Source: Bacteroidota bacterium
GTDB lineage: Bacteria; Bacteroidota; Bacteroidia; Chitinophagales; Chitinophagaceae
Assembly: GCA_018268055.1 (NCBI GenBank)
Contig: JAFDXF010000086.1
Coordinates: forward strand, 62,001 to 126,000
Direction of reading: 5' to 3'
DNA: 64,000 bases
Both the position numbers and the translations under genes were made by a program. Below, piece by piece: positions 17,685 through 28,043 of this stretch; within the stretch, counting starts at the first letter, position 1; each line of letters begins with the position of its first letter. The notes under the pieces were generated by a model. The model ran no database searches. It was not told the origin of the DNA and saw nothing but the letters and a program-made list of their open reading frames with translations.

Positions 17685-19625
17685 TCATTCTGCTGTTCTA
17701 TTCTTAATCAAGGTTACAGCCTCACTGATAAAGTCGTCCACCGCTTTTACACCCACATCGCCTTTACCATGCGCTCTTACAGCCACCTTGTTTTCATTCA
17801 TCTCTTTCTCTCCTACTACCAGCATAAAAGGCACTTTCATCATTTCCGCATCACGTATTTTTTTACCAATTTTTTCATTCCTGTCGTCCACTTCACTACG
17901 AATATCAGATTCTTTCAGCTTATCGGAAACAGCTTTTGCATAATCCATAAATTTATCACTGATTGGCAATACTTTCACTTGTACCGGAGCCAACCATAGA
18001 GGGAATTTTCCGGCATAGTGCTCTAATAGGAATCCAATGAAACGCTCGTGTGTACCCAATGGCGCACGGTGAATAATCAACGGAATTTCTTTTTCATTAT
18101 TCGCATTGGTAAATGAAAGATCAAAACTACGGCTTTGCGCAAAATCAACTTGGTTGGTAGCCAAAGTAAATTCTCTTCCAATGGCACTCCAAATTTGTAC
18201 ATCAATTTTTGGCCCGTAGAAAGCTCCCTCGCCTTTCACTTCTACAAAAGGCACTCCTGTTTCTTTTAAAACACTACGCACTAATTCTTCTGTTTCCAAC
18301 CAAAGCACAGGTTCATTCACATACTTCTGCCCCAACTTAGCCGGATCGTGTAGAGAAAGCCGCATCACATATTTCTCAATGCCAAAAATTTTGAAATACT
18401 TGAGATACATATTATTCACTGCTTTGAATTCCTGAGCAAATTGCTCTTTCGTGCAATAAATATGTGCATCATTCATGTGCAAACAACGAACACGCATCAA
18501 GCCAAATAATTCGCCACTTTGTTCATAACGATAGCAGGTTCCATATTCTGCTAAACGTAATGGCATATCCTTATAACTCCTCGGTTCCGCATCAAATATT
18601 TTATGATGATGCGGGCAGTTCATAGCTTTGAGATAGTAACGATCGCCATCCAATTCCATTGGAGGAAACATACTATCGGCATAATAAGGCAAGTGACCAC
18701 TTGTCTTATACATTATTTCTCTTGCAATATGCGGCGTCACTACTCTTTTATATCCGGCAGCCTGCTCTGTTTCTTTTGCTAATTTTTCCAACTCTTCTAT
18801 AATGACAGTACCATTCGGCATCCAAAGAATAAGACCTGGCCCTACATAATCATCCATTGTATAAATACCTAATTCTTTACCCAATTTACGATGATCTCTC
18901 TTCTTAGCTTCTTCTAACATTGCCAGATGCTCGTCCAATTCTTTCTGAGAAGGGAATGTTACGCCATAAACACGAGTCAACTGTTTATTCTTTTCATCGC
19001 CTTTCCAATACGCACCGGCAATATTGGTTAATTTAATTGCTTTAATAAATCCTGTATTCGGTATATGTGGTCCACGGCATAAGTCAGTGAAATTTCCTTG
19101 TGTATAAAAAGTTATTTCGCCGTCATTCAGATTCTGTAATAAATCAAGTTTGTATTCATCACCTTTCTCTGTGAAATATTTTACAGCATCCGCTTTGCTC
19201 ATTTCTTTACGAGTATAAAGATTGTTCTGCTTTGCCAGTTCGTTCATTTTTTTCTCCAATGCAGTAAGATCTTCTTCTGTCATTTTTCGATCGCCCAAAT
19301 CCATATCATAATAAAATCCTTTTGGGCTTTCTAATGGTGGCCCAACCCAAAATTTTACTCCGGGAAAAATAGATTCCACAGCTTCTGCCATCAAGTGTGC
19401 AGAAGAGTGCCAGAAGGTCATTTGTCCATCTGTGTCATTCCATGTTAATAGTTTGAGTGTCGCATCATTTTGAATCGGACGATGGGCATCCCATACTTCA
19501 CCATTCACACTTGCAGCCAATACTTTTCTAGCCAATCCTTCAGAAATAGATTTTGCTACATCCATCGAGCTTATACCGGCATCAAACTGTTTTACCGAAC
19601 CATCAGGCAATGTAATATTTATCAT
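17685..19625 (-). CDS. thrS: Threonyl-tRNA synthetase
   Basis: A 646-residue class II aminoacyl-tRNA synthetase that charges tRNA-Thr. Domains in order: TGS (about 1-62), the editing second additional domain (HSSAHLMAEAV near 75 and the CRGPHIPNTG metal site near 183), the catalytic core with the zinc cysteine in MNCPHHH, and the anticodon-binding domain from about 540 (PLWLAPVQVKVLPIS). All motifs look intact and the length is normal. It starts at an ATG; a -7 element TATCTTTG lies 27 bases upstream. infC follows in the same direction and may be cotranscribed. Confidence 0.97.
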   Translation of the reverse strand: MINITLPDGSVKQFDAGISSMDVAKSISEGLARKVLAASVNGEVWDAHRPIQNDATLKLLTWNDTDGQMTFWHSSAHLMAEAVESIFPGVKFWVGPPLESPKGFYYDMDLGDRKMTEEDLTALEKKMNELAKQNNLYTRKEMSKADAVKYFTEKGDEYKLDLLQNLNDGEITFYTQGNFTDLCRGPHIPNTGFIKAIKLTNIAGAYWKGDEKNKQLTRVYGVTFPSQKELDEHLAMLEEAKKRDHRKLGKELGIYTMDDYVGPGLILWMPNGTVIIEELEKLAKETEQAAGYKRVVTPHIAREIMYKTSGHLPYYADSMFPPMELDGDRYYLKAMNCPHHHKIFDAEPRSYKDMPLRLAEYGTCYRYEQSGELFGLMRVRCLHMNDAHIYCTKEQFAQEFKAVNNMYLKYFKIFGIEKYVMRLSLHDPAKLGQKYVNEPVLWLETEELVRSVLKETGVPFVEVKGEGAFYGPKIDVQIWSAIGREFTLATNQVDFAQSRSFDLSFTNANNEKEIPLIIHRAPLGTHERFIGFLLEHYAGKFPLWLAPVQVKVLPISDKFMDYAKAVSDKLKESDIRSEVDDRNEKIGKKIRDAEMMKVPFMLVVGEKEMNENKVAVRAHGKGDVGVKAVDDFISEAVTLIKNRTAE

Positions 19626-19651
19626 CAGTTAATTTTCTTTTTTAAGGGGCA

Positions 19652-19659
19652 CAAAGATA
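19652..19659 (-). promoter_or_regulatory. -7 promoter element of thrS (TATCTTTG)
   Basis: On the minus strand TATCTTTG matches TAnnTTTG exactly, 26 bases before the thrS ATG. No TTTG is found at the ideal -33 spacing. Confidence 0.55.
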
Positions 19660-19831
19660 ACAAAACTGCTTCAGAGATTGCGGTTGAATTCAGGCCTTCT
19701 CATTTACAGAAGGTAAGTACTATTATCTCCAAGAAAAAATGGCCTTGTTTTTTACAAAATATTTTTTGCTCATCATCTGAATATTAACAATCCCTTACCC
19801 TTACTCAGTAAGGCTTTAGCAATTGAAGTAT

Positions 19832-19839
19832 TATTTTTG
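19832..19839 (+). promoter_or_regulatory. -7 promoter element (TATTTTTG) just before the start codon
   Basis: An exact TAnnTTTG ending 6 bases before the ATG at 19846. It overlaps the alternative TTG start at 19837 and implies a nearly leaderless mRNA. Confidence 0.55.
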
Positions 19840-19845
19840 TACATA

Positions 19846-21105
19846 ATGAAACGTTTGTACTGCAGAAGCCTTTTTACACTTTTGTTTGCAATAGCTACAA
19901 TGCTGCCCACATTGGCGCAGGATGTTTCCGGTATCTGGAAAGGGTATTTCGTCTCTGAAGATGGCAGTTATTACAAACTTGAATTTCAAGTAGCTAAAAA
20001 TGGAAGTTATAGTGTGCAAGGTGTTTCTTATTCCTATTTAGACATCCGATTTTATGGCAAAGCCACTATGATCGGCAGCTATATAAAATCTTCTTCTAAT
20101 CTCCGCATTAAAGAAATTAAAACTGTAGAAGTCAAAAGTACTTTGGGGGGCGCTACTTGCATTATGAATTACAATCTAGCATACTCCAAATCGGGTAAAG
20201 AAGAATTTCTGGATGGTACTTACCTTGGAAAATATGAAGATCCATATCAAGATAAACAGCCCGGTGAGTGGGGCGACTGCGGCGGTGGAAAAGTTCATTT
20301 GAGAAAAGTAAGTACATCAGATTTTTATGTAGAACCTTTTTTGCGAAACAAAGTGAAAAAAGATGTGCCCGTTATCGTGAATCAGCCTCCCGGTCATTAT
20401 GAAAAAAATAATAGTAAACCAGCTATCACAAAAAAGCCACCGGTAAATAGTAATACACCCAACAAAAAAACTAACCCTATTGTTATTACCAGAAAACCGC
20501 CCGTAAGTAAGCCACCTGTTGCAAAAAATACTCCTCCAAAAAATCCTGCTAACAACAAGCCAACTGTAAACAAACCGATTGCTGGCAATAAGCCATCAAT
20601 AACAAAACCTACTCAGATAAAACCGGCAACGCCTGACGAAAAGAAACCGGTAATCGTCAATAACACGCCGCCTGAAAAAACTATTGATAATAATAAAAAA
20701 ATAGAGCCGATAACCAAAGTTGCTCCACCGCCTGTGATTGTTCCGGAAGTATTGAAAAACAGAAGTAACGAATTGGTAAAAGTGCTAACAGTAAATAGTC
20801 CTGAAGTAACGATAAAGCTTTATGACAATGGCGAAATAGACGGCGATATCGTTTCCGTTTACTTAGACAAGAAAATTGTGTTAGACAAAAAAATGCTTAC
20901 AGCTTCACCACTTATTGTTAAGTTCAACCTTGACGAAGATGACAATGTGCATGAACTGACATTGGTTGCCGAAAATCTTGGGCGTATTCCACCGAATACT
21001 TCATTGATGATAGTGGAGGCAGGAAAGCAACGTTTTGATGTTCAAATCACGTCAACAGAACAAAAGAATGCAGTTGTAAAGTTTAAATACGAGAAGCCCA
21101 AATAA
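19846..21105 (+). CDS. Secreted protein, paralog 1, with Pro/Lys/Asn-rich linker
   Basis: A 419-residue exported protein of unknown function. The signal peptide ends near residue 24 (TLPTLAQ). The N-domain (about 25-165) starts DVSGIWKGYF and has a calycin-like strand pattern. A linker of about 150 residues, rich in Pro, Lys, Asn and Thr, is likely disordered. The C-domain (about 300-419) carries YDNGEIDGD, the AENLGRIPPNT turn and EQKNAVVKFKYEKP. The next gene encodes the same N- and C-domains without the linker, so the two arose by tandem duplication. The ATG at 19846 is preferred over TTG 19837, which overlaps the -7 element. Confidence 0.75.
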   Translation: MKRLYCRSLFTLLFAIATMLPTLAQDVSGIWKGYFVSEDGSYYKLEFQVAKNGSYSVQGVSYSYLDIRFYGKATMIGSYIKSSSNLRIKEIKTVEVKSTLGGATCIMNYNLAYSKSGKEEFLDGTYLGKYEDPYQDKQPGEWGDCGGGKVHLRKVSTSDFYVEPFLRNKVKKDVPVIVNQPPGHYEKNNSKPAITKKPPVNSNTPNKKTNPIVITRKPPVSKPPVAKNTPPKNPANNKPTVNKPIAGNKPSITKPTQIKPATPDEKKPVIVNNTPPEKTIDNNKKIEPITKVAPPPVIVPEVLKNRSNELVKVLTVNSPEVTIKLYDNGEIDGDIVSVYLDKKIVLDKKMLTASPLIVKFNLDEDDNVHELTLVAENLGRIPPNTSLMIVEAGKQRFDVQITSTEQKNAVVKFKYEKPK

Positions 21106-21185
21106 GTTTCAACTTCTCTGACCTTAAATACCATTTCTGTAATTTTTATCATTATCAACTATTATTGAAGTATTTTCCGATTTCA

Positions 21186-22031
21186 ATGAAAAAATGTTTC
21201 TTAATTATTTGCTTTTCAATGTATGTCTGCAGCCTTTTGGCACAGAGTATTGATGGCATCTGGAAAGGTCGCTTGGTTATGGCACCCGGCGCTTGCTTTC
21301 CTGTTTACAATATTGAACTACAATTAAAAACAGATGGCAATAAAATAACCGGCACCGCTTATCATTTTTCAGATTCATTGAATTATGTAAAAGAAAATTT
21401 AGAAGGGTTTTATGACAAAGACAGCAACATCATCAGCATTCAAGAAATTGGCATTACTGATTTTAAAGTAAAAGAAAGCTGTGTTCCTTGTATCAAGAAG
21501 TATAAACTTAGTTTTCACAAAGGCGGCGACAATGTAGTGAAGGAAGAACAATTAAAAGGCTCTTGGTCGGGAAAAGCAATTGATGGAGCAACCACTTGCA
21601 ATCCCGGTACAGTAGTATTTGTTCGTTTTGATAAATCAAGTTTTAAGCCTGAAATAAAACTGCCTCTCACCGTTACAAAACGCAAAGCTGAATTAGTAAA
21701 AGAAATAAAAGTAGATACAGGAGTCATAAAAATTGACTATTACGATAATGGTTTGATTGACGGAGATACTATTTCTGTTTATGTAAATGGCATGCCGGTG
21801 ATTAGCAACAAAATGATTACAGCCAAACCACTTTCTATGACTGTAAAAATAGATTTAAAAAACACCATACAAGAAGTGTTGATGGTGGGTGAAAATATGG
21901 GCACCATTCCACCCAATACAGCACTGATGATTATTACTGCAGGTGATAAACGTTATCAATTACTACTCATATCTGATGAACAAAAAAATGCCCTGGTTCG
22001 ATTTATTTACGAAAAACCTAACGGCAAATAA
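21186..22031 (+). CDS. Secreted protein, paralog 2, without linker
   Basis: A 281-residue exported protein, a paralog of its upstream neighbour. The signal peptide covers about 1-21 (ending SLLAQ). The N-domain begins SIDGIWKGRL and contains a CVPC pair. The C-domain shows YDNGLIDGD, GENMGTIPPNT and EQKNALVRFIYEKP, all shared with the first copy. The long basic linker is replaced by a short junction. The ATG at 21186 is chosen because the in-frame TTG 21 bases earlier would add residues ahead of the signal peptide. The function is unknown; the shared repeat-free C-domain looks like a surface beta-sandwich. It converges with ccsBA. Confidence 0.73.
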   Translation: MKKCFLIICFSMYVCSLLAQSIDGIWKGRLVMAPGACFPVYNIELQLKTDGNKITGTAYHFSDSLNYVKENLEGFYDKDSNIISIQEIGITDFKVKESCVPCIKKYKLSFHKGGDNVVKEEQLKGSWSGKAIDGATTCNPGTVVFVRFDKSSFKPEIKLPLTVTKRKAELVKEIKVDTGVIKIDYYDNGLIDGDTISVYVNGMPVISNKMITAKPLSMTVKIDLKNTIQEVLMVGENMGTIPPNTALMIITAGDKRYQLLLISDEQKNALVRFIYEKPNGK

Positions 22032-22123
22032 TTTTTGCAAATACTAAGTCCACTATACTACTCAGTAAAATATATACTACCAACTAAAAGGCAGAAACAT
22101 TTTCACTTTCGCATAAAGGAAAC

Positions 22124-25100
22124 TTAGATGGTATGTTTTTTATAATGTCGCTTATTCCCAAAATAAGAAGCAACAGATAACGCAAGCATTCCTATTGCAG
22201 TTAACGGTATCCACATTGGAATCGGCATTGGATCGCCTGCGGCATAAGAATGTAATCCCGACAAGTAATAGTTTACCCCGAAATAAGTAAAGATTACAGT
22301 CCATATCATCCACATACCCGCTACATTAAAAGTCCATTTACCTCTGAGGCCGGGTACTATTCTGAAGTGCAACATAGCCGCATAAAATATTACTGAAATA
22401 AATGCCCAAGTTTCTTTAGGATCCCAGCTCCAATAGCGCCCCCAACTTTCATTAGCCCAAATACCTCCTAAGAAAGTACCTATCGTCAATGCGAATACAC
22501 CTATCTCAGCAGCCATCTCATTTACTGTTGTTAACTCCTGTATTGAATTGTGAATTTTATCCGTTGGCTTCATACAGAACATTATCAAAGAAATGACTGA
22601 AATAACAGCCGATAATCCAAAGAATCCATAGCTGGAAGTAATGATACCCACATGCACCATCAGCCAATAAGATTTTAATACAGGTTCTAAAGGTGTTATT
22701 TGTGGATCAAGCATAGAACCACCATGGGCAAAGCCCATCATAATCATGGCGACTAAAGCACCGGCAGCAGGTATAAACGCATTTCTATTTTTGTACAGCA
22801 ATAAACCGGATAACACACCAATTGCGGATATAAACACAATTGCTTCATAACCGTTGCTCCAAGGTGCGTGACCGGATAAATACCAGCGTACACCCAATGC
22901 CACAAACTGGATGCCCAATGCAAATATCATAACACCCAACAAAATCTTAGTCAATAATCGCACTACATTTTTAATCTTAGAACCGGTTGATAACACTTCG
23001 GCAAATCCAAGTATCACCATAAACAATCCGAGCATACTATAAACAATCATCAACCACAGAAAAATATTTATATGATTGTATAATATTTCCAGATTAACTT
23101 TTGTATCAGATGGTATAACATCTTTACCCCACTCTTTCTGAAACTTGCTGATGGCATCTAAAGTTTCATTGGCTTTTTGCCAGTTACCGCTTTGTAATCC
23201 TTGCTTCAACCCATTAAAATAAAGTGCAATAAAAGCATACGCAGTAGAATCCATTGCTGCCGGATTATTTTCAGTACTATATACCCAACTTCTCCATGTA
23301 TGATTGGGATCATTTCTGACTGGAATAATTTTGGTAAAATATCCGTAGATGATGTTTCCGAAAATATTAAATCGTTCCATCACATTTATCAACTCCTTAT
23401 CATATTTTGATTGCTCTGCTTTTTTCTTACTGAACGATGCGCTGTATTGATTTTGTAATTTGAATTCTCCTGTGGCAGAATCCATCAAATTGGCAAACGT
23501 TGTATAACCTTCTGCATTGACTCCTGTCTCCTTGGCTAATAAATCGCCTCCCATTTTGTCAACATAAATAATTGGCTGATCAAACCAATATGCCGGATCC
23601 AATTGCATGGACAAAAACCATTGCTCAGGTGATAAACCCTTATACTTATCTTTCTTTGAAATCTTACGAATTAAATCCAACGTATGCGTATCCATCGGCT
23701 TAATCCTTCCTTGAAAATCTTGAACCAATAGGTGACCAAATTTATCTGCATGACTGGATAATATTGTTTTCCCGCCTAATTCGCCCGGGCGTGCAAACTG
23801 TTCTGCAGCTTCTAATTCTTTCTGTGTGTTTGACGAATCTTTATGCAGTTGAATGACATCTTGCGCATTGGCAAAAGTAAACATGAAAATCAAAGGAAGA
23901 ATTACAACTGCTTTTTTATGCATGTCTTTCAAGCGTTGATTTAACTTCCTTATATGCGTGCCTCTCCAGATAAGTGTAAGCAACATACCAAAGAATAAAA
24001 AGAAATAACCGAAATATGTAATTCTTGTTCCCCACCAATCTTTATTTACAGAAAGTATTGTACCTGATTCATCCGGAAAATAACTTGCTTGAAAAAATCG
24101 GTAGCCACTATAGTCCAAAACATTATTCATATAGATATGATGTGGGGTTTCTTTTCCATGATCAATTACGGTTACATTACTTTCATAAGATGAAGCATTA
24201 TTGGAACCCGGATAACGATCTAATTTAAAATCATCACAACGTATGGAGAAAGGTGTTTTGACTAATTTGGAACCGTAACCCAAAGCTACTTCAAGGCCAT
24301 TAATATTCGTTTTTGAACTATAGGCAGTAATGCCTCTTCCACCTTTTACCATCACCGTATCTTTTTGATTACCTGAACTCAATTCCAACTTCACCACACT
24401 CATAAGGTTTTTATCTCGCATATTTCTTTTATCACCACTGTAATAAACTACTTTACCTGCAAAAGCAGGCTTAGGTATAATGAAGTTTGTATTATTGATG
24501 GTGTAAAGTGTTCGGAAACTAAGTGGACTTACCTCATTTGCTTTAAGTGTACCCGAATGTTGGGCTAAAGCTGCAGTATCGGTAACCATTCCTACCTGCT
24601 GACCTTGCATGGACATAAATTGTCCTGCAAATGGTGAGTTGATGATAATGCTGTCGCCCTTTTCTGCTAATTGCACAGTGCCTTGCATTGGATTATTAAA
24701 ACTGAATAGTATTCCTCCAATCGTTTTCACTTCACCACTTGCAATATAATTATTTTCTCTTCCGCCCTGTCCCATTGTAACGATGTCCAGCATTTTCTGA
24801 CCGGTACTCGACATTTGAATAGAATCTTTTGCCAATGGGATAAAATCAAGCGACCTTATTTTGATTACTTTATTTTCAAACTCATAACTTTCTTTAAATG
24901 TTCTTTTAAATGGCCACCTTGTATTCTGCTCATTGAAATAAGTCATCATATAGGGCTCTTGATCATAAGTAAGCGCTTTTTGCCCATCATTAATATTTAC
25001 TTTCAAATAAGTAAGATCACTGATTATTTCATTGGAAGTTTCTCCTTCTTTTATAGGCATTTGGCCTTCAAAACCTAAATAACGTGTTACGGCTCCGCCA

Positions 25101-25369
25101 AAAAACATTAGAATAAAAGCAAGGTGAAACATCAGAATCGGCCACTTTGCTCTCTTGGTAAGTTGATACGTTTTTATATTGAAAATAAAAATGATGATTA
25201 ACCACAACATCAGGATTTCAAACCATTTGGAATTATAAATCAGCATTTTTGCCGTAGGCGTATCGTAATCGTTTTCAACAAAAGTGGCTGCGGCCATTGA
25301 CCCTGCAAAGAGGAATAACAGCAAAGTCATTGTTTTCGTTGAGAAGAAAAATTTTTCCAGACGAGTCAT
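22124..25369 (-). CDS. Cytochrome c biogenesis protein, CcsB-CcsA fusion
   Basis: A 1081-residue multi-spanning membrane protein combining ResB/CcsB-like and CcsA-like halves of the system II cytochrome c synthase, which exports heme and attaches it to CxxCH motifs of cytochromes c outside the inner membrane. The first half has about four membrane helices around a large periplasmic domain (about 110-450). The second has at least eight helices and the heme-handling WWD motif WGRYWSWDPKE near residue 985. Single-chain CcsBA proteins are known in Bacteroidota and Epsilonproteobacteria. It starts at an ATG, and no cotranscribed partner is evident. Confidence 0.93.
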   Translation of the reverse strand: MTRLEKFFFSTKTMTLLLFLFAGSMAAATFVENDYDTPTAKMLIYNSKWFEILMLWLIIIFIFNIKTYQLTKRAKWPILMFHLAFILMFFGGAVTRYLGFEGQMPIKEGETSNEIISDLTYLKVNINDGQKALTYDQEPYMMTYFNEQNTRWPFKRTFKESYEFENKVIKIRSLDFIPLAKDSIQMSSTGQKMLDIVTMGQGGRENNYIASGEVKTIGGILFSFNNPMQGTVQLAEKGDSIIINSPFAGQFMSMQGQQVGMVTDTAALAQHSGTLKANEVSPLSFRTLYTINNTNFIIPKPAFAGKVVYYSGDKRNMRDKNLMSVVKLELSSGNQKDTVMVKGGRGITAYSSKTNINGLEVALGYGSKLVKTPFSIRCDDFKLDRYPGSNNASSYESNVTVIDHGKETPHHIYMNNVLDYSGYRFFQASYFPDESGTILSVNKDWWGTRITYFGYFFLFFGMLLTLIWRGTHIRKLNQRLKDMHKKAVVILPLIFMFTFANAQDVIQLHKDSSNTQKELEAAEQFARPGELGGKTILSSHADKFGHLLVQDFQGRIKPMDTHTLDLIRKISKKDKYKGLSPEQWFLSMQLDPAYWFDQPIIYVDKMGGDLLAKETGVNAEGYTTFANLMDSATGEFKLQNQYSASFSKKKAEQSKYDKELINVMERFNIFGNIIYGYFTKIIPVRNDPNHTWRSWVYSTENNPAAMDSTAYAFIALYFNGLKQGLQSGNWQKANETLDAISKFQKEWGKDVIPSDTKVNLEILYNHINIFLWLMIVYSMLGLFMVILGFAEVLSTGSKIKNVVRLLTKILLGVMIFALGIQFVALGVRWYLSGHAPWSNGYEAIVFISAIGVLSGLLLYKNRNAFIPAAGALVAMIMMGFAHGGSMLDPQITPLEPVLKSYWLMVHVGIITSSYGFFGLSAVISVISLIMFCMKPTDKIHNSIQELTTVNEMAAEIGVFALTIGTFLGGIWANESWGRYWSWDPKETWAFISVIFYAAMLHFRIVPGLRGKWTFNVAGMWMIWTVIFTYFGVNYYLSGLHSYAAGDPMPIPMWIPLTAIGMLALSVASYFGNKRHYKKHTI

Positions 25370-25585
25370 TGTTTGTTCTGTTTAAGTGTATTGCTACACA
25401 ATGAGTAATCAATAAAGACCGGATATAGCTTAGTCGGTTTTTTATCTGTAAAATGTATTAACAAAAAATTTCTTTGCCATTTCAAAGAAGTGCAAAAGTA
25501 ATCTAATTCACTTTAAAGTTTCGTAAATTGAAGAGGCAATAATGTACATTCCCAAAATGGTAAATCAACAATATTTAACGACTAT

Positions 25586-27964
25586 TTAAAACCTGAAATT
25601 CCACGTAACTGCCGGCAAAATGGGGAATAATGAAACCTGACGAGCTTCCACTTTCAGGTCGCCGGTTAAAGGACTACCGCTTTGATCAAAATAAATAAAA
25701 TAAGGATTCAGCCGGCTGTAAACATTATAAATACTGAATACCCAATACCCACTGAATTTATGTTTCTTTTTGGGAATCGGCGTATAAGTAGCAGAAAAGT
25801 CAAGCCGATGATAAGCCGGCATTCTGTATTGATTGAGTTTGCTATACTCCTGCGTTAATACGCCGCTGATGATATAAAATCGTTCGGGCAATGTAATTGC
25901 ATTTCCTGTTCCATAGACGAACACCGCTCCCAGTTTCCATTTCTTATTGACCTCATAATTTGAAACAATAGACAAGTCGTGGCGGCGGTCATATTTTACA
26001 GGATACTGTTCACCACCGTTCAGCATTTCAAATTTTCGCCAAGTCCATGATAATGTATAACCAATCCATCCGGTGAGTCGGCCTTTTGTTTTATTGATAA
26101 ATAATTCGGAGCCATAACTCCAACCTTTACCAAAAACAAATTCACGTTCAGGATCATTCAATGATGGCGTATATCCTTCCTTATATTCTATTTGATTACG
26201 TAAATCTTTATAATATAATTCTAATGATGTTTCGTATTTATTATCATCAAAATTTTTAAATAAACCCAAAGCATACAACCAGCTCAATTGCGGCTTTACA
26301 ATATAAGTACTCGGTACCCAAAGATCAGTCGGTAAGGTTGACCCCGAATTACTTACTAAATGAATGTATTGCAAATTTCTGGTGACAGATGCCTTAATAG
26401 ATGTCTCATCATTCAATGCATACCGCACTGTAACTCTCGGCTCCAATCCGCCATAAGTTTTTACAGGTTCAAAACTTTTATAAGTAGTACTATCCAATTT
26501 ATTGCCATCGGCATCTCTTAAAAACTTTGTGTAAGGACCTATCTGTGAAAAACTACTCCAACGAACGCCATAATTGATTTTCCACTGCTCTCCTATCTCC
26601 CAGTCATCTTGTAGATACAAAGCGGATTCAATAGCATATTTTGATTCCTCATTATTAGGGAAAAAGCTTACAGAATCTTGTTTCCCGCTGACCACATTCG
26701 GTACAAACTTGTGATACGTAACCAATCCGCCAAATTTCAATTTATGATTGGGTAATGGATAATAGTCAAAATCTGTTTTAATACTTCCATCTTTTATTCC
26801 TGAAGACATGCCAATTTCAAAATTTTGTTGCTGTGCTTTAAAATTGAAATTATAATCATTGTATAAAAGTGTAGTATTGGAAAATAAACGGCGATTATAA
26901 ACATGATTCCATCTAAGTGTAGCGGTAGAATTGCCCCAAGGTATTTTTGTTTTAAAAGATCTCTTAGCATTATTAAAATCAAAAACATCTCTTCCAAAAT
27001 AGCCACTGAGGTACAATCTATCTTTCTCCGAAAAACGATAATTCATTTTCACATTCAAATCATAGAAATAATATCCGGAGCCATAAAAACTGCTTGTTTT
27101 ATTCACAAACGGCTTTGCTAAAGCATCTGCATAAGTGCGTCTTGCAGAAATGATAAATGATGCCTTATCTTTTTTCAAAGGGCCTTGAACGGAAAAACGG
27201 GAAGCAATCAAACCAATACCACCATCCATTTGCAACTTATTGATATTTCCATCTTTCATCGTAACATCTACAACCGAAGATAGACGTCCTCCATATTGTG
27301 CAGGCATTCCACCTTTTATCAATGAAACATTTTTAATTGCATCAGAATTAAAAATAGAAAAGAATCCAAATAAATGTCCGGTGCTATAAACCGTTGCATC
27401 GTCCAATAAAATAAGATTTTGATCCGGCCCACCACCCCGCACATAAAAACCGGAATTACCTTCTCCTGCATTTCTTACACCGGGCAAAAGTTGAATAGCT
27501 TTTAACAAATCTACTTCTCCCATAAATGCAGGGATGTTTTTTATCTGTGCCATACTCAGATCCACTTTTCCCATCTGTGCATTCTTCACATTTGCATCAC
27601 GTCTTTTGCTATACACTACTACATCCTGCATAGCTGCATTTTTTGGTAAAAGCAAAAAATTGAACTGCATGTTGCTGTCCAATCGCTGCATCATTGTTTT
27701 AGCGCTGTATGCCACATGGCTTGCAGTTATTAAGTAATCTCCATTATCCAAAGTGATAGAATAAAAGCCATATTGATTGCTGCTTACGCCTTTTGAAGTG
27801 CCATCAGCCATACTTGCTATAATACTTGCGCCAATAATGGATTCACCGGTAAGGCTATCCCGCACATATCCGTTGATAATCATTCGACCGGCAGGAAATT
27901 TATTTTGTGCTTCCGCAGAAATCAATAATAAACCCCCAAAAAAGGAACAGATTATTTGTCGCAT
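25586..27964 (-). CDS. TonB-dependent outer-membrane receptor
   Basis: A 792-residue outer-membrane receptor. A signal peptide covers about 1-19. A CarboxypepD_reg-like domain at about 28-110 (GYVRDSLTGESIIGASI) is followed by a plug domain at about 130-240 (LPGVRNAGEGNSGFYVRGGGPDQNLILLD-type segment) and a 22-strand-type barrel rich in alternating aromatic strands to the terminal F. Such receptors take up nutrients using TonB energy. There is no SusD partner, so a glycan system is not indicated; iron chelates, peptides or vitamins are possible. It is monocistronic and divergent from the ABC-F gene, 79 bases away. Confidence 0.92.
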   Translation of the reverse strand: MRQIICSFFGGLLLISAEAQNKFPAGRMIINGYVRDSLTGESIIGASIIASMADGTSKGVSSNQYGFYSITLDNGDYLITASHVAYSAKTMMQRLDSNMQFNFLLLPKNAAMQDVVVYSKRRDANVKNAQMGKVDLSMAQIKNIPAFMGEVDLLKAIQLLPGVRNAGEGNSGFYVRGGGPDQNLILLDDATVYSTGHLFGFFSIFNSDAIKNVSLIKGGMPAQYGGRLSSVVDVTMKDGNINKLQMDGGIGLIASRFSVQGPLKKDKASFIISARRTYADALAKPFVNKTSSFYGSGYYFYDLNVKMNYRFSEKDRLYLSGYFGRDVFDFNNAKRSFKTKIPWGNSTATLRWNHVYNRRLFSNTTLLYNDYNFNFKAQQQNFEIGMSSGIKDGSIKTDFDYYPLPNHKLKFGGLVTYHKFVPNVVSGKQDSVSFFPNNEESKYAIESALYLQDDWEIGEQWKINYGVRWSSFSQIGPYTKFLRDADGNKLDSTTYKSFEPVKTYGGLEPRVTVRYALNDETSIKASVTRNLQYIHLVSNSGSTLPTDLWVPSTYIVKPQLSWLYALGLFKNFDDNKYETSLELYYKDLRNQIEYKEGYTPSLNDPEREFVFGKGWSYGSELFINKTKGRLTGWIGYTLSWTWRKFEMLNGGEQYPVKYDRRHDLSIVSNYEVNKKWKLGAVFVYGTGNAITLPERFYIISGVLTQEYSKLNQYRMPAYHRLDFSATYTPIPKKKHKFSGYWVFSIYNVYSRLNPYFIYFDQSGSPLTGDLKVEARQVSLFPILPAVTWNFRF

Positions 27965-28012
27965 AATTTACCATGCAAATATAATTCCCTTCATTAGCAA
28001 GTTTGAATGATT

Positions 28013-28020
28013 TATTTTTG
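28013..28020 (+). promoter_or_regulatory. -7 promoter element of the ABC-F gene (TATTTTTG)
   Basis: An exact TAnnTTTG, 23 bases before the ATG at 28044 and inside the divergent gap with the TonB receptor. TTCA is at the position expected for TTTG. Confidence 0.55.
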
Positions 28021-28043
28021 CACTTTTAAAACAGACCAATAAT

